From: SHZI01 sp963802215
GTDB lineage: Bacteria; Pseudomonadota; Gammaproteobacteria; Steroidobacterales; GCA-2729495
Reading direction: 5' to 3'
Assembly: GCA_963802215.1 (NCBI GenBank)
Contig: CAWDHQ010000001.1
Location: forward strand, 124,001 to 188,000
Length of the DNA stretch: 64,000 bases
Shown here: positions 16,691 through 25,269 of the stretch, piece by piece
How the letters are laid out: every line of letters starts with the position of its first letter
How positions within the stretch are numbered: position 1 is the stretch's first letter
Notes under the pieces: generated by a model
Database searches by the model: none
What the model was told of the DNA's origin: nothing
Seen by the model: only the letters and a program-made list of their open reading frames with translations
Translations under genes and position numbers: made by a program

Positions 16691-18364
16691 ATGAGCGAGG
16701 CACCGACCGAGACCCGGGATTTCATCCGCCAGATCATTGCCGACGACCTGGCCGGCGGCCGGCATGCAGTCATCGTCACGCGTTTCCCGCCGGAGCCGAA
16801 CGGCTACCTGCACGTGGGCCACGCCAAGTCCATCTGCCTGAATTTCGGCGTGGCCGCCGAGACCGGAGGCCACTGCTACCTCCGGCTCGACGACACCAAT
16901 CCGCTGAAGGAGGACCAGGCCTTCGTCGACGCCATCATCGACAGCGTGCGCTGGCTGGGGTTCGACTGGGGCGGCCGGCTGACCCACGCGTCCGACTATT
17001 TCTCCCGCATCCACGACTGTGCCCTCGAGCTGATCACGGCGGGCAAGGCCTACGTGGACAGCCTCTCCCCGGAGCAGATGCGGGAGTACCGGGGGACGCT
17101 CACGGCGCCCGGCCGGGAGAGCCCCCATCGCGCCCGGAGCGTGGCCGGGAACCTGGACCTGTTCGCGCGGATGCGCGCGGGCGAGTTCGCCGAGGGCGAG
17201 CACGTGCTGCGGGCGAAGATCGACATGGCCTCGCCCAACATCAACCTGCGGGATCCCGTGCTGTACCGGATCCGGCGGGCGACGCACCAGCGCACCGGCG
17301 ATGCCTGGTGCATCTACCCCATGTACGACTTCGCGCACACCATCTCCGATGCCATCGAGGGCATCACGCATTCCCTCTGCACGCTGGAGTTCGAGGATCA
17401 CCGGCCGCTGTACGAGTGGCTGCTCGACAACCTCACGCTGCCCGCCCGGCCCCGGCAGATCGAGTTCTCGCGCCTCAACCTCGCGTTCACGATCACCAGC
17501 AAGCGCAGGCTGGCCGAGCTGATCGACCTCGGGCTGGTGGCCGGCTGGGACGACCCCCGCATGCCCACCATCGCCGGCATGCGCCGCCGCGGGTATCCGC
17601 CGGCCGCGCTCCGGGATTTCGTGGGCCGCACCGGCGTGACCAAGAAGGAGCACCTCATCCAGATGAGCCTCCTGGAGAACTGCGTGCGGGAGGACCTGAA
17701 CGGGCGCGCGTCCCGCGCCATGGCGGTGGTGAACCCGCTGAAGGTCGTGCTGACGAACTACCCCGTGGGCCCGGGCGAGATGCTGCCGGCCGCGAATCAC
17801 CCGGACCGGCCGGAGCTGGGCGAGCGCCAGCTGCCCTTCGGCCGCGAGCTCTGGATCGAGCAGGACGACTTCATGGAGAACGCGCCGAAGAAGTTCTTCC
17901 GGCTGCAGCCGGGGGGCGAGGTGCGGCTGCGCTACGGCTACATCATCCGGTGCGTGGACGTGGTGAAGGACGCCGGGGGCCGGGTCACCGAGGTCCACTG
18001 CACCTACGACCCGGAGACCCGCAGCGGGCTCTCCGGCGCCGAGCGGAAGGTGAAGGGCACCATCCACTGGGTCAGCGCCGCCCACGCGGTGCCCGCCGAG
18101 GTGCGGCTGTACGACCGGCTGTTCGCCGTCCCGCGTCCGGATGGCGGGGACGAGGACTTCAAGACCCACCTGAACCCCGAATCGCTGAGCGTCGCCCCGG
18201 GCGCGCAGCTCGAGCCCGCCCTTGCGGCCGTCGAGCCCGGCGCCGTCGTCCAGTTCGAGCGGCTCGGCTACTTCGTCGCCGACCGGGTCGACCACCGGCC
18301 GGACCGCCCCGTCTTCAACCGCGTGGTGACGCTCCGCGACTCCTGGGCGAAGCTCGAGGTGTAG
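16691..18364 (+). CDS. glnS: Glutaminyl-tRNA synthetase
   Basis: 557 aa class I aminoacyl-tRNA synthetase that charges tRNA-Gln with glutamine in the cytosol. Seen: TRFPPEPNGYLHVGHAKS (HIGH-type motif as HVGH), YLRLDDTNPLKE, ARATHQ-like region RRATHQRTGDAWCIYPMYDF, HSLCTLEFEDHRPLYEWLL, and the KMSKS-equivalent TITSKRRL. The C-terminal two-barrel anticodon-binding domain runs from about residue 340. Length is typical. ATG 16691 has GGGAAG six bases upstream. The presence of GlnRS fits Gamma- or Betaproteobacteria. The stop TAG (18362-18364) is supplied by the REP border gTAGgagcg. Confidence 0.97.
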   Translation: MSEAPTETRDFIRQIIADDLAGGRHAVIVTRFPPEPNGYLHVGHAKSICLNFGVAAETGGHCYLRLDDTNPLKEDQAFVDAIIDSVRWLGFDWGGRLTHASDYFSRIHDCALELITAGKAYVDSLSPEQMREYRGTLTAPGRESPHRARSVAGNLDLFARMRAGEFAEGEHVLRAKIDMASPNINLRDPVLYRIRRATHQRTGDAWCIYPMYDFAHTISDAIEGITHSLCTLEFEDHRPLYEWLLDNLTLPARPRQIEFSRLNLAFTITSKRRLAELIDLGLVAGWDDPRMPTIAGMRRRGYPPAALRDFVGRTGVTKKEHLIQMSLLENCVREDLNGRASRAMAVVNPLKVVLTNYPVGPGEMLPAANHPDRPELGERQLPFGRELWIEQDDFMENAPKKFFRLQPGGEVRLRYGYIIRCVDVVKDAGGRVTEVHCTYDPETRSGLSGAERKVKGTIHWVSAAHAVPAEVRLYDRLFAVPRPDGGDEDFKTHLNPESLSVAPGAQLEPALAAVEPGAVVQFERLGYFVADRVDHRPDRPVFNRVVTLRDSWAKLEV

Positions 18365-18416
18365 GAGCGCCGACCGGCGCGATTCCGGCCGGGGTCGCGC
18401 CGGTCGGCGCTCCTAC
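18361..18416. repeat. REPIN that carries the stop codons of both flanking genes
   Basis: 56 bp with arms GTAGGAGCGCCGACCGGCGC and its inverted copy around a TTCCGGCCGGGG core. The left TAG ends glnS and the TAG on the other strand (18415-18413) ends the convergent gene. The stem variant CGCCGACCGGCG differs from the common CGCCTTCAGGCG on both arms. Confidence 0.93.
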
Positions 18417-19204
18417 CTTGTGGCGTTTAACACTATTACCGGGGCGCCGCGGCCGAGGCCGAGGGATTCGGCGGCGCTGCCTTCCGCGCGGGCGATCTCC
18501 AGCACGCCGAAGGAGTTGACGAGCGCCAGGAATTCTCCCGGCGGCGCATCGCCGTAGGTCCTCCGCAAGGGCAGGCGTCGTCCGCCCGCCAGCACCTCCG
18601 CCTTCCGGTACCCGGCGATCAGCGGCGCGTCGATGTTGGTGATCAGGTTGCCGAAGTTGTCGATGGCCACCACCGTGCCACGCACCTCGTGGGTGGTCGC
18701 CTCGGGCTCTTCCTGCAGGGACGGGATCAGCTCGCCCGCCGCCGGGCCGATGTCCTCGATCCTTGTCCGGCCGGCAGCCAGGTCCGCCGCCAGCGGCGCG
18801 AAGATGTCCCGGCCGTGGAAGGTGCTGCTCGGGCTCGGCCAGCCCTGCTGCTGCCGCCAGGCTTCGCTCAGCCGGTGGCAGCGCGCGGGGCGTGAGCCCA
18901 GGACCGGTTGCAGCAGGCCGTTGTCGGGGCCCAGGAACAGGTGGCCGTCGTGTTCACCCGCGATGATGCCGCGGGCGGTCCCGACCCCCGGGTCCACCAC
19001 GGCCACGTGCACGGTCCCCGCCGGGAAGTAGCGGTAGGACCGCGCCAGCCAGAAACCGGCCTCGATCGGCCAGTGCACCGGGATCTCGTGGGTCAGGTCC
19101 ACGATCTGCGCCCCGGGCAGCCGGGACAGGATCGCGCCCTTCATGACGCCGACGAAGGGGCCCTCAAGGCCGAAGTCCGTCGTCAGGGTGATGATCGCCG
19201 CCAT
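18413..19204 (-). CDS. SAM hydroxide adenosyltransferase (SAM hydrolase, DUF62 / chlorinase-fluorinase fold)
   Basis: 263 aa. The DUF62 family hydrolyses S-adenosylmethionine to adenosine and methionine; a few members are halogenases. Landmarks: ITLTTDFGLEGPFVGVMKG, QIVDLTHEIP, VHVAVVDPGVGT, FLGPDNGLLQPVL and a C-terminal beta-barrel with NFGNLITNI and FLALVNSFGVLEIARAEGSA. The LTTDFG and VDPGVGT motifs bind SAM. No halogenase-specific loop is evident, so the hydroxide enzyme is the likelier activity. The gene faces glnS; its stop TAG is created by the REPIN at 18361-18416. The physiological role of the family is poorly known. Confidence 0.88.
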   Translation of the reverse strand: MAAIITLTTDFGLEGPFVGVMKGAILSRLPGAQIVDLTHEIPVHWPIEAGFWLARSYRYFPAGTVHVAVVDPGVGTARGIIAGEHDGHLFLGPDNGLLQPVLGSRPARCHRLSEAWRQQQGWPSPSSTFHGRDIFAPLAADLAAGRTRIEDIGPAAGELIPSLQEEPEATTHEVRGTVVAIDNFGNLITNIDAPLIAGYRKAEVLAGGRRLPLRRTYGDAPPGEFLALVNSFGVLEIARAEGSAAESLGLGRGAPVIVLNATR

Positions 19205-19220
19205 GCCCGGAGCATAGCCT

Positions 19221-19274
19221 GTAGGAGCGCCTTCAGGCGCGATCGGTCGGGGTCGCGCCTGAAGGCGCTCCTAC
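19221..19274. repeat. REPIN overlapping the 3' end of the RND permease gene
   Basis: 54 bp, GTAGGAGCGCCTTCAGGCGC and its inverted copy around GATCGGTCGGGG. The RND gene reads into it, giving the last residues VGAPSGATPTDRA before a TGA inside the element at 19233-19235. Confidence 0.92.
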
Positions 19275-22200
19275 AAGCGCTCCTTGAGTTTCCGAAACCG
19301 AAGCACCGGCACCATTGCGTTTGAACCAGGCGCCCACGCGGGCCTCGATCATCAGGATGCTGGGCGTCAGCACCAGCGTCAGGATCGAGGCGAAGATCAG
19401 GCCGCCGATGATCACGGTCGCCATCTCCGCCCACCACTGGCCGCTCGGCCCGCCGAAGAACACCTTGCGGTCCAGGATGTCGATGTTGAGCCGGAGGGCC
19501 ATGGGCAGCAGGCCGAGGATCATCACCACCTTGGTCAGCAGCACCGGCCGCAGGCGCTGGGCGCAGGTGCGGAGCACCGCCTCCCGGGCGGCCATGCCGG
19601 CCTCCCGCAGCTTGTTGTAGGTGTCGATCAGCACGATGTTGTTGTTCACGATGATGCCCGCCAGGGCGATCGTGCCGATGCCGCAGTTCACGAGACTGAA
19701 GGGGCGGCCGGTCACCAGCAGGCCCAGCAGCACGCCGCCCGTCGAGAACACGACGGCGGTGAGCACCAGCAGCGGCTGGAACAGGCTGTTGAACTCGGCC
19801 ACGAGGATCAGCGCGATCAGGCCGAGGCCCACCAGGAAGGCCTTGCCGAGGAAGCTCGCCGTCTCCTGCTGGTCCTTCGCGCCGCCCTTGAAGCGGAGCT
19901 GCACGGAGGGGTCCAGGTCCAGGGAGGGCAGGGCGGCCCGCACCTGGTCCAGGACGGGCTCGATCTGCACGCCCTTCTCCAGGTCGGCCTGCACGAGCAT
20001 CGTGCGGCGCATGTCGGTGCGCATGATGGTCCGCGTGGCCTCCGCCGGCATGCGCGTGACGAAGCTGCCCATGGGCACGTTGCCCGACTTGGTCGGGATG
20101 CGCAGGGCGGCGAGCTTGTCCAGGCTGCGATCGTCGGAGGGGAAGCGGACGCGGATGTCGAGCTCGTCGTCCGAGTCGTCCGGCCGGTAGGTCCCCAGCT
20201 TGATGCCGTTGGTGACCAGCTGGATGATGCTGCCCACCTGGGAGACGTCGGCGCCGAACTTGGCCGCCTGGGCGCGATCCACGTCCAGCCGCCACTCGAT
20301 CCCCGGCAGCGGCCGGGTGTCCTCGGCGTTGATCACGCCGGGAATCGTCGCGACGTAGGCCCGCAGCTTGTCGACGGCGTCCCGCAGGGCGTCGAGCGAC
20401 GGCCCGGAGGCCTCGATGTTCAGCGGCTTGCCCTGGATGGGCCCGTCCTGGGGGAGCCGGGGCTCGATGACGAGGCCCGCGATGTCCGCCGTGCGTTCGC
20501 GGATCTCCGCGATGATCTCGGCCGCCGGGCGGCGCTTCCGCCAGTTGTCGAAGTTCAGGCTGATCGCGCCGATCTGGTCCGGCGACGAGCCCTTGGCGCC
20601 GGCCCCCGACGTCACGTAGACGTGCTTGATGCCTTCCACCCCGTACACGCGCTCCTCGACGGTCCGGACCAGGCGATCCTTCTCCTGGGTCGACAGGTCG
20701 CCGCGGGCCCGGATGTCCACGCTGCCCTGTTCCGGGTCCACGTTGGGAAACAGCGTGACGCCGCGGCCCAGGACGGCGTAGGCCAGGAACACCGCCAGCA
20801 GCAGACCGGTGACGCTGCCCGCCGTGAGCCAGGGCCGGTCGATGGCGGCGGCCACCACGCGCAGGTACTGGCCCGTCGCGCCGGTGATCTGGCGCAGGTC
20901 CCCCGTCTCGGCGAGCATCAGCTGCCGCCGCGCCTCCGGGCCCAGGTGCCCGCTCCGGCCGAAGATAGACCCGAGCGCCGGCACGACGAACATGGCAATC
21001 ACCAGGGACGCGGACAGGGTATAGATCAGCACGATCGGCATGTAGCGGAGGAAGCTGCCGATGATGCCCGGCCAGAAGACCAGGGGCAGGAAGGCGACGA
21101 TGGTCGCGGCGATGGACGCGAAGATCGGCCATGCCATGCGCTTGGCGGCCTCAGAGTAGGCCACGCGGCGATCCAGGCCCTCGGCCATGCGCCGGTCGGC
21201 CAGCTCGACCACCACGATCGCGCCGTCCACCACCAGGCCCACCGACATGATGAGCCCGAAGAACACGACCAGGTTCATGGACAGGCCCGTCATGGCGAGC
21301 AGCACGAAGGCGGCGGCGAAGGAGCCGGGGATCGAGATGCCGGCGAGCAGCGCGTTCTGCAGGCCGAGGATGCCGATCAGGCAGATCACCACGAGCAGCA
21401 CGGCCACGACCACGTCGTTGACGAGCTGGTTGATGTCCTCCTGCACGCGGACCGACTTGTCGCGGCTGTAGGTCAGGGAGATGCCTTCGGGCCAGTTCAC
21501 CTGGGCCTCGGCCACGGTTTCCTTGACCGCCGCGACGACGTTCAGGATGTTCGAGCCGTTCCGCTGGACGACACGGATGCCGACCGCGGGCTCGCCGTTC
21601 AGGCGGGCGTAGCTCTCCGGGTCCTTGAACGTGCGGCGCACCTCGGCGATGTCGCGGAAACGCACGACGCGCTCGCCATCCACCTTCATCGGCAGGTCCA
21701 GCACGTCCTCCGGCGACTCGATGACGCCCGGCACCTTGACCGCGAAACGCCCCTGCTCCGACTGGAGCGAGCCGGCGGCGACCAGCCGGTTGTTGCGCTG
21801 GACGAAGTTCAGCACGTCGGCGGGGGAGAGCCCGTAGCTCTCCAGGTTGAGCGGGTTGACGACGATTTCCAGGATCTCCTGGCGGATGCCGACCATGTTC
21901 ACTTCGAGCACGCCGTCGACCGACTGGATCCGGTCCTGCAGGTCCGTGGCGATCGCATTCATGGTGCGCTCGGGCAGCTCGCCGCCGAGGTTGATCACCA
22001 GCATGGGGTCGAAGCGGGAGAACTTGACCTCGTTGACCGTCGGTTCGAGGGCGTCCTCGGGGAGCTGCGCCTTGGCCTGGTCAACCCGTTCCCGCACGTC
22101 CGTCAGGGCCTGGTCCACGTCGACTTCCGGGCCGAACTCCAGGGTGATCGACGCCCGGTTCTCGGTGGCCGAGCCGATCATCTCCTTGATGCCCTCGATG

Positions 22201-22421
22201 TTGCGCAGCTGCTGCTCCAGCGGGCGCACCAGGAGGCGCTCGGCGTCCTCGGCGGCCACGCCGTCCAGCAGGACCTCCACGCTGATGAAGGGGAAGTCCA
22301 CGTCGGGCTGGGCTTCCTTCGGCAGGCCGCGGTAGGCGGCCCCGCCGGCGAACAGCAGCACGGCGAGCGCCACCAGCACCGCGCGGCTGCGGCTGACGCA
22401 GAGGTCGATCAGGGCATTCAC
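19233..22421 (-). CDS. RND efflux permease (HAE1/AcrB-like)
   Basis: 1062 aa inner-membrane proton/drug antiporter. It has 12 predicted membrane segments (TM1 near residues 12-30, then clusters about 340-480 and 860-1020) separated by two large periplasmic loops. Seen: QPDVDFPFISVEVLLDGVA at the N-terminus and the TM4 motif GLVVDGAIVVVELADRR, where AcrB has two adjacent Asp and this protein has one followed by Gly. The GTG start overlaps the adaptor gene's TGA by 4 bases (GTGA), so the two are co-translated. No outer-membrane channel gene is adjacent. The C-terminal ~12 residues derive from a REPIN. Substrates are unknown. Confidence 0.92.
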   Translation of the reverse strand: MNALIDLCVSRSRAVLVALAVLLFAGGAAYRGLPKEAQPDVDFPFISVEVLLDGVAAEDAERLLVRPLEQQLRNIEGIKEMIGSATENRASITLEFGPEVDVDQALTDVRERVDQAKAQLPEDALEPTVNEVKFSRFDPMLVINLGGELPERTMNAIATDLQDRIQSVDGVLEVNMVGIRQEILEIVVNPLNLESYGLSPADVLNFVQRNNRLVAAGSLQSEQGRFAVKVPGVIESPEDVLDLPMKVDGERVVRFRDIAEVRRTFKDPESYARLNGEPAVGIRVVQRNGSNILNVVAAVKETVAEAQVNWPEGISLTYSRDKSVRVQEDINQLVNDVVVAVLLVVICLIGILGLQNALLAGISIPGSFAAAFVLLAMTGLSMNLVVFFGLIMSVGLVVDGAIVVVELADRRMAEGLDRRVAYSEAAKRMAWPIFASIAATIVAFLPLVFWPGIIGSFLRYMPIVLIYTLSASLVIAMFVVPALGSIFGRSGHLGPEARRQLMLAETGDLRQITGATGQYLRVVAAAIDRPWLTAGSVTGLLLAVFLAYAVLGRGVTLFPNVDPEQGSVDIRARGDLSTQEKDRLVRTVEERVYGVEGIKHVYVTSGAGAKGSSPDQIGAISLNFDNWRKRRPAAEIIAEIRERTADIAGLVIEPRLPQDGPIQGKPLNIEASGPSLDALRDAVDKLRAYVATIPGVINAEDTRPLPGIEWRLDVDRAQAAKFGADVSQVGSIIQLVTNGIKLGTYRPDDSDDELDIRVRFPSDDRSLDKLAALRIPTKSGNVPMGSFVTRMPAEATRTIMRTDMRRTMLVQADLEKGVQIEPVLDQVRAALPSLDLDPSVQLRFKGGAKDQQETASFLGKAFLVGLGLIALILVAEFNSLFQPLLVLTAVVFSTGGVLLGLLVTGRPFSLVNCGIGTIALAGIIVNNNIVLIDTYNKLREAGMAAREAVLRTCAQRLRPVLLTKVVMILGLLPMALRLNIDILDRKVFFGGPSGQWWAEMATVIIGGLIFASILTLVLTPSILMIEARVGAWFKRNGAGASVSETQGALVGAPSGATPTDRA

Positions 22422-23560
22422 TGGCCGGCGCCCGTCGCCTTGCCACTCGCACGGCCTGCTGCCAGCGCCGTCTCGGGCTGGGCCGCCACGGCCACCACGG
22501 GCTGGCCCGCCGAGACGTAGCCCTGGCCCACCACGATGATGTTGGCGGTGTCCGGCAGGCCGGTGACCCAGACGCCGTTGGCCTCCGAGTGGGCGATCTC
22601 CACCTTGTGGAACACCACCTGGTTGGCCGCATCCACGGACTTGATGCCGAGGTCGCCGTTGGCGTCGAGGGTCAGCAGGGAGGGTGCGACCCGGTAGGCC
22701 AGCACCTCGCCGCCGGGAATGCGCATTTCCGCCGTGACGCCTGCGGGCAGCTTGCCGCCCGGATTGGGGATCTCGAGCTCCACGGTGAAGGTGCGGGTGG
22801 ACTCTTCGGCCACGGGCGCCAGGTAGCGGATGCGGCCCTTGGCCTCCTGGCCCGTCACGAGCACGGCGGTCGCCGTGCCGCCCACGCTCACGAAGCCGGC
22901 GTCCTGCTCGGCGATGCTCCCCGTGACGATCAGCCGGGTGTTGTCCACGAAGGTGGCGACGGGATCGCCGGCACGGACGTAGTCGCCGACCTCGACGACG
23001 CGTTCCTGCACGGTGCCATCGAAGGGTGCGCGCACGTTCATGTACTCGAGGTCGAGCTCGGCCCGGACGAGTTCCGTGCGGGCCGCCTCCAGCTTCGCCC
23101 GGGTCTCGGCCAGCTGGGTGTCGGAGATGTAGCCCTGGGGCTTCAGCTCCTGCTGTCCCTCCCAGGCGGACTGGTGCTCGCTGACGCTCGCCTGCGCCTG
23201 GTCGAGGCGCGCCTGCCGGTCGCGAAGGTCGAGCCTGACCAGGGGCTGGCCCGCCGTCGCCGGTTCGCCGCGGGCGATCCCGAGCGCGGTCACCCGGCCG
23301 CTCGTCTCGGCCTTGATCTCCACGGAGCGCGCGGGCGCGGTCCGGCCGTAGACGCTGATCGTGCGCGTCACCGGCTCGGCCTGTTGCGCCCGGGTCTGGA
23401 CGCGCGCGGTGCTGGCCGCGGACGCGGTCGGTGCGCCGGCGTCAGTCCTGCGGGCCTCCCCGGCGCCGGGAAATCCGGAGGCCAGCCACAGCGTGACGGC
23501 GAGGGCGAGGCCGACGGCGATGATCCAGGGGCGGCGGGTCAGCGATTCGACGAAGCGCAT
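22418..23560 (-). CDS. RND periplasmic adaptor (membrane fusion) protein
   Basis: 380 aa HlyD/AcrA-type adaptor linking the RND pump to an outer-membrane channel. It has one N-terminal membrane anchor (residues ~12-30, IIAVGLALAVTLWLASGF). A lipoyl/barrel-sandwich half (ISVYGRTAPARSVEIKAETSG and VRAPFDGTVQERVVEVGDYV) flanks an alpha-hairpin (~100-150), followed by beta-barrel and membrane-proximal domains. ATG 23560 has AAAGGA six bases upstream. It is the first gene of the efflux operon. A GTAAC-N5-GTAAC direct repeat lies ~80 bp upstream and could bind an OmpR-family regulator. Confidence 0.9.
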   Translation of the reverse strand: MRFVESLTRRPWIIAVGLALAVTLWLASGFPGAGEARRTDAGAPTASAASTARVQTRAQQAEPVTRTISVYGRTAPARSVEIKAETSGRVTALGIARGEPATAGQPLVRLDLRDRQARLDQAQASVSEHQSAWEGQQELKPQGYISDTQLAETRAKLEAARTELVRAELDLEYMNVRAPFDGTVQERVVEVGDYVRAGDPVATFVDNTRLIVTGSIAEQDAGFVSVGGTATAVLVTGQEAKGRIRYLAPVAEESTRTFTVELEIPNPGGKLPAGVTAEMRIPGGEVLAYRVAPSLLTLDANGDLGIKSVDAANQVVFHKVEIAHSEANGVWVTGLPDTANIIVVGQGYVSAGQPVVAVAAQPETALAAGRASGKATGAGQ

Positions 23561-23636
23561 GCAAAGTCCTTTGATTCAAGGGAGAAACGATACTCCGCCC
23601 CTCCGTCCAAAGAACCGGGCCTGCCGCATCTGCTTT

Positions 23637-23651
23637 GTAACTTTTTGTAAC
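23637..23651. promoter_or_regulatory. GTAAC-N5-GTAAC direct repeat in the divergent efflux/TonB-domain intergenic region
   Basis: Two GTAAC half-sites separated by TTTTT, so they repeat every 10 bp. This is the geometry of OmpR-family response-regulator sites such as the CpxR box (GTAAA-N5-GTAAA). A TATACT hexamer (23661-23666) lies just downstream on the plus strand. Confidence 0.45.
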
Positions 23652-23682
23652 CGTGGTCGCTATACTCGTGATGGAGGTACCC

Positions 23683-24141
23683 ATGACTTCGTGGCGAGGG
23701 CCCGCACCGGGCGGAGGGTGGTTCAGCGTGATGCTCCCGCTCGTGGCACTCGTCGGGCTCGCGTCGTCGTCCGCGGTGCCCGCCCAGGCGTCCGGGGAAA
23801 TCCTGGTGGGGCGGGTGGCCGACTCGCCCGCCTCCGTGTCGCCTCCTGTCGAAGAAGCCACGCCGCCGGGCAACCTGTCCGAGCCCCGGACGTTGCTCCT
23901 GCCCCAGCCGGTCTACCCCCGTGCCGCCCGTGCTGCCCGGCAGGAGGGGCGCGTCAAGGTGTGTTTCACCCTGGACGAGCGCGGTGTGGTCCGCGAGCCG
24001 GTGGTGCGGTCGTCCACCGATGCCGTGTTCAACCAGCCGGTCCTGGACGCCATTAGTGCCGCGCGCTTCACGCCCGCGAAAGTCGGCCGGCAACCGATTC
24101 GCTCGACGGCGTGCCGCACGTTTCAGTTCGTGCTGCGTTGA
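23683..24141 (+). CDS. Exported TonB C-terminal-domain protein
   Basis: 152 aa. A signal peptide or anchor (~residues 15-33, ending SAVPAQASG) and a Pro-rich linker are followed by a TonB C-terminal domain: LPQPVYPRAARAARQEG, VKVCFTLDERGVV, VVRSSTDAVFNQPVLDAI and ARFTPAKVGRQP. In TonB this domain binds TonB-dependent receptors. Here the protein is short and has two cysteines (VCF and TACR) that could form a disulfide. ATG 23683 is preceded by GGAGG at 5 bases, which decides the start over upstream in-frame codons. It is divergent from the RND pump genes. It may be an accessory energiser or a periplasmic scaffold; the partner is unknown. Confidence 0.75.
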   Translation: MTSWRGPAPGGGWFSVMLPLVALVGLASSSAVPAQASGEILVGRVADSPASVSPPVEEATPPGNLSEPRTLLLPQPVYPRAARAARQEGRVKVCFTLDERGVVREPVVRSSTDAVFNQPVLDAISAARFTPAKVGRQPIRSTACRTFQFVLR

Positions 24142-24294
24142 ATCTGCATTGAGTATGCGAAGAGCACATGTTGTTTCCCGGGGGCGCCGGACCGGTCCTT
24201 CAGGTGCGATTCACCGGCCGCATTGCTAGAATTTGGCGTGTCCGGAATCCCGTGAATCCGGCTGCAAGCTCTCACAGAAATTAAGGAATTGCCC

Positions 24295-24654
24295 GTGAAC
24301 AAGACCGAAGTAAGCCGGCGCCGTTTCCTCGCCCAGGTGGCGATCGCCGTCCCTGCCGGCGCCGCGCTGCTGGATGCCGCCGTCAACACCGCGTCGGCCC
24401 AGGCGGCCGCCCCGGCTGCGCTGCCCAGGCTCGACCTCAACGATCCGTCGGCCAAGGCCCTGCTGTACGTCGAAGACACCAGCCAGGTCGATCGCAAGAA
24501 CCCGCTGGCCGCGCGCTTCACCCCCGACCAGAACTGCGCCAACTGCTCCCAGATCCAGGGCAAGGCGGGCGACGCCTTCCGCCCCTGCGCGATCTTCCCC
24601 GGCAAGCTCGTGTCGAGCAAAGGCTGGTGCAGCGTGTGGGCGAAGAAGGTCTGA
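24295..24654 (+). CDS. High-potential iron-sulfur protein (HiPIP), Tat-exported
   Basis: 119 aa. A twin-arginine signal (SRRRFLAQVAIAVPAGAALL) ends near ASAQA. The mature protein has the HiPIP cysteine pattern NCANC, PCAIFPGK and GWCSVW (C-x2-C-x13-C-x13-C), binding one [4Fe-4S] cluster used as a periplasmic one-electron carrier. The GTG start at 24295 has AAGGA seven bases upstream. Its 3' end overlaps mobB. Position next to a molybdoenzyme cluster suggests that it passes electrons between that enzyme and a cytochrome or oxidase. That link is inference. The 24142-24294 gap upstream shows no clear promoter. Confidence 0.92.
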   Translation: MNKTEVSRRRFLAQVAIAVPAGAALLDAAVNTASAQAAAPAALPRLDLNDPSAKALLYVEDTSQVDRKNPLAARFTPDQNCANCSQIQGKAGDAFRPCAIFPGKLVSSKGWCSVWAKKV

Positions 24655-25178
24655 GTCTATCCGCGCCGCCGCGGATATTCGGCATCGCCGGCTATAAGAA
24701 CGCCGGCAAGACCACGCTGATCGTCGAACTGCTCCGGGAACTCGTCTCCCGAGGCTGGCGGGTGGGTACCGTCAAGCACGCCCACCACGACTTCGACATC
24801 GATCATCCCGGCAAGGACAGCCAGCTCCATCGCGCCGCCGGCGCCACCGAGGTGATCGTCGCCTCCGGGCGGCGCGTGGCGCACATCCGGGAACTCGCCG
24901 GCGCGCCCGAGCCCTCCCTCGACGAACTCGTCGGCCGGATGACTGGCGTGGATCTCGTGCTGGTGGAAGGCTGGAAGTCGGGCGTGCATCCGCGACTGGA
25001 ACTCCGGCGCGCTGCTGCGCCCGCTCCCGCGATTGCAGGCGACGCACCGGGCGTGCTGGCGATCGTGAGCGACGCGCCGCTGCCGGGCGAGGCGCTGCCG
25101 GTCCTTCCTCGCGACGACGTGCCGGCCATCGCCGGCTTCATCCTGCACTCCGTCGGCCTGCCACTGTCCCCGCCGTAG
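24627..25178 (+). CDS. mobB: Molybdopterin-guanine dinucleotide biosynthesis protein MobB
   Basis: Up to 183 aa. A GTP-binding accessory protein for attaching GMP to molybdopterin, giving the bis-MGD form used by DMSO-reductase-family enzymes. The Walker A motif is GYKNAGKTT (~residues 22-30); VGTVKHAHHDFDIDHPGKDS and VDLVLVEGWKSG are family motifs. The start is uncertain (GTG 24627 or 24636), and either overlaps the HiPIP gene by about 20-28 bp. The stop TAG (25176-25178) lies in a REPIN border. The cofactor role matches the molybdoenzyme genes that follow, and moeA is the next, convergent gene. Confidence 0.9.
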   Translation: MQRVGEEGLSLSAPPRIFGIAGYKNAGKTTLIVELLRELVSRGWRVGTVKHAHHDFDIDHPGKDSQLHRAAGATEVIVASGRRVAHIRELAGAPEPSLDELVGRMTGVDLVLVEGWKSGVHPRLELRRAAAPAPAIAGDAPGVLAIVSDAPLPGEALPVLPRDDVPAIAGFILHSVGLPLSPP

Positions 25179-25264
25179 GAGCGCCTTCAGGCGCGACCCC
25201 CTCCGTCTCGAGACTCGCGGACTCGATTCTCGCCGGAAGGGGTCGCGCCTGAAGGCGCTCCTAC
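25175..25264. repeat. 90-bp REPIN with conserved core between convergent mobB and moeA
   Basis: Arms are GTAGGAGCGCCTTCAGGCGC and its inverted copy. The core CTCGAGACTCGCGGACTCGA is shared with 3458-3548 and 30103-30194, with slightly different flanking stems (CCCCTCCG/CCGGAAGGGG). Its TAG ends mobB. Confidence 0.92.
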
Positions 25265-25269
25265 GCGCG

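Noticed and set aside
19284..22520. Very long open frame on the plus strand, antisense to the RND pump genes
   Set aside because: It is a GC-rich shadow: no family motifs, biased toward Asp/His/Gly/Arg, while the minus strand encodes clear RND and adaptor proteins.
24142..24294. Gap before the HiPIP gene searched for promoter or small RNA
   Set aside because: Only weak hexamers (TAGAAT, TTCAGG) at wrong spacing; no stem-loop of note.
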